Assembly (NCBI GenBank): GCA_949316235.1
Contig: OX438749.1
Span: 16,260,414 to 16,324,413 of the forward strand
From: Oegoconia quadripuncta
Taxonomy: Eukaryota > Arthropoda > Insecta > Lepidoptera > Autostichidae
Reading direction: 5' to 3'
Length of the DNA stretch: 64,000 nt
Both the position numbers and the translations under genes were made by a program. Of the stretch, positions 62,714 through 64,000 are shown piece by piece. How positions within the stretch are numbered: the stretch's first letter is position 1; every line of letters starts with the position of its first letter. Under the pieces are notes generated by a model. It worked only from the letters and a program-made list of their open reading frames with translations, made no database searches and was not told the DNA's origin.

Positions 62714-62750
62714 TATAAAAAAATTCACCCGAATTATGTGTGACAGTGTG
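62714..62750 (+). promoter_or_regulatory. Core promoter candidate (TATA box and initiator)
   Basis: TATAAAA at 62714-62720 is followed by 'tgaCAGTgtg' with the presumed start A at 62745, 31 bp from the first T of the TATA box. This fits an insect TATA-plus-initiator promoter. A short upstream ATG frame (62753, MTFGKLIMFI) precedes the next ATG. Confidence 0.4.
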
Positions 62751-62787
62751 AATATGACTTTTGGAAAGTTGATAATGTTCATTTAAA

Positions 62788-62889
62788 ATGTACGGAACAG
62801 CTTTTGCGATCGTGTGTTCCTTCCTGACTCTGGGACCTTCCTGCAGCAACTCAGATAATTTCGGTGTGTGCGATTTATTAGCATTGTAA
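62788..62889 (+). CDS. Putative secreted peptide or first exon
   Basis: From ATG 62788 the frame starts MYGTAFAIVCSFLTLGPSCS, a hydrophobic stretch that looks like a secretion signal with possible cleavage after Ser/Cys near residue 20. Without splicing it ends after 33 codons (NSDNFGVCDLLAL). Alternatively a weak donor at 'ttcg/gtgtgt' (62863) makes it exon 1 of a longer gene whose remaining exons lie outside the window. The position 43 bp after a well-placed TATA/initiator pair is the main support. No homology is claimed. Confidence 0.3.
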   Translation: MYGTAFAIVCSFLTLGPSCSNSDNFGVCDLLAL

Positions 62890-63718
62890 TCACCAGGAGG
62901 TTCCGTAGCTAATGACGTCAGCTTAATAACACTTCGTATTGGATTGTTTATGGTTTACGCTTGTCGGCAAACATTGAGCATGTTTTGATATTCAAATTGT
63001 ATCGCTATAGCTTCATGTTAGTCGTATAATTTACGTGTGAAACTTACTGAATTGCGGTTGATTACGAGTTTTGAGAGTAATTTGTGGTTGACCTAATTCG
63101 ATAATAATAGCATGCTGTAATCTAGCTCATAAATGGAAAAAGGAATCACAACATTTTAGATATTACAGTATATATAAGATGATCCATAAAATATGTACAT
63201 TCTGTTGTAAACTATAAAAGCTGAATTCTGTAATAAACTTTACTAGGTCACGAATGCAACAAGGTTCCTTTTCCCGTGTTTATCTACTGGGATTCACTAC
63301 CATTAGTAGATGAATCAGGCATTTAATTTTTTATCCATTAATGTTATTTTTTACCGGCGCACCTGGCATAATAAAGCTGAATCATTAGACTATTGGATAG
63401 ATATCCTCTAATATAGATAGTTGTTTTGTGGAACTTGCGCTTTTATGAGAATAGTAGAGAGCTTTTCTTTGAACTTAAATTACGACTGTTTGAAATGGAA
63501 ATATGCACTGAACACGACCTTATAATTACTAAGGTTGCAGTTGTATCGTGTACTTACGTGTAGCATACAAGTGAAAAATAAATGTCAGTATTTAGTTCAG
63601 TCATTTTAGCTGAAATATGGAGTACTTTTATCTATCGGGATACGTTCCTTATTCAGCGAAATTAAAATTTATTAACTCTCCCACCCTCTCCGAGGAATAT
63701 CACACCTCTGCTCACCTT
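62890..63718. other. No gene recognised
   Basis: AT-rich DNA, no feature identified. If 62788 begins a gene, this would be its first intron. Confidence 0.4.
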
Positions 63719-63900
63719 ACATTGGTGTCGATTCGGATGTACACCAACTAAACTAAACTAAACTAAACTGAAACCAGTTTTGGAGTGGTGCCGTCGCATC
63801 GTACTGTTGCAGGGTGAAAGAGACAGTACTACTTTAAAAGTTTTTTTAAAGTTTAGTTTAGTTTAGGTCAGTTGGTGTACGTCCTAATCGACACCAGTGT
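63719..63900. mobile_element. MITE-like element with about 50-bp TIRs, 182 bp
   Basis: The ends read inward, 'acattggtgtcgattcggat' with 'gtacaccaact' and 'acactggtgtcgattaggac' with 'gtacaccaact', are inverted repeats. They continue into AACTA pentamer runs on both sides. The 70-bp middle ('gaaaccagttttggagtggt') is unique. No coding capacity. Confidence 0.75.
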
Positions 63901-64000
63901 CCCGAATCGCGGTTTTTTCCAGTTTTAAAGAAAGCCGCAAATAATAGTATAAAAGTGTGTAGGAACGAAATTATTGTTTATAATTTACTATCAACCTCTC
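63901..64000. other. Window end, nothing recognised
   Basis: No feature identified; contains 'agtataaaagtgtgtagga', a TATAAAA that might be chance. Confidence 0.3.

Noticed and set aside
62418..62849. 143-codon minus-strand frame
   Set aside because: No recognisable domain, no splice or promoter support, and it opposes a plausible promoter. Length alone is weak evidence in a GC-richer stretch.
1..64000. CRISPR array, operons or bacterial-type genes
   Set aside because: No spaced direct repeats of CRISPR type. Spliced gene structure, SINEs and mariner elements show a eukaryotic genome.

Overview
The window looks like nuclear DNA of a lepidopteran (butterfly or moth): AT-rich, almost without host coding sequence, and filled with transposable elements and short dispersed repeats of kinds common in moths and butterflies (tRNA-headed SINEs, a 5S-rRNA-derived SINE, CR1/Jockey/RTE-type LINEs, mariner and pogo DNA transposons, TA-flanked MITEs). 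The species call is an inference from repeat style; no host marker gene is present.

Layout. 1-9.8 kb: LINE ends, SINEs, an 840-bp two-phase minisatellite inside a longer repeat, a 404-bp MITE (family M), other small inverted-repeat elements and a decayed mariner. 11.6-14.4 kb: a MITE and an intact 1319-bp mariner with a 357-aa DD34D transposase. 15.5-19.1 kb: 5S-derived SINE, LINE end, a 655-bp foldback element, and a chimeric SINE nested in another repeat. 20.2-22.9 kb: a large inverted duplication with two arms of about 1.13 kb. 23-26.9 kb: SINEs and repeats. 28.5-32.8 kb: two LINEs of different lineages joined head to head, the first with an 881-codon open endonuclease/RT frame. 33-45 kb: further MITE copies (one split by a LINE end), SINEs, LINE 3' ends and long stretches with no recognisable gene. 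45.5-46.8 kb: a second, nearly identical mariner in opposite orientation. 47.3-49.2 kb: a two-exon tyrosine recombinase gene with all catalytic residues, probably a Crypton-like transposon or a gene derived from one. 51.5-54.0 kb: an intact 2513-bp pogo/Tigger-type element whose 600-aa transposase ends in a PHD-like zinc finger. 57.7-60.3 kb: a decayed RTE LINE fused in frame at its 5' side to a fragment of the LINE family seen at 31-32.5 kb. 62.7-62.9 kb: the best candidate for a host promoter and secreted-peptide start. 63.7-63.9 kb: a MITE.

The elements fall into interacting sets. Autonomous candidates are the two mariners, the pogo element, the tyrosine recombinase and perhaps the 28.7-kb LINE. 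Non-autonomous elements depend on proteins encoded elsewhere: SINEs on LINE reverse transcriptase, TA-flanked MITEs on Tc1/mariner-type transposases. Nesting gives relative ages: both mariners sit inside older dispersed repeats, a LINE end sits inside a MITE, and a chimeric SINE sits inside another repeat. The most unusual items are the spliced tyrosine recombinase, the large inverted duplication with a strongly conserved 254-bp block, the two retrotransposon chimeras, and the minisatellite flanked by direct repeats.
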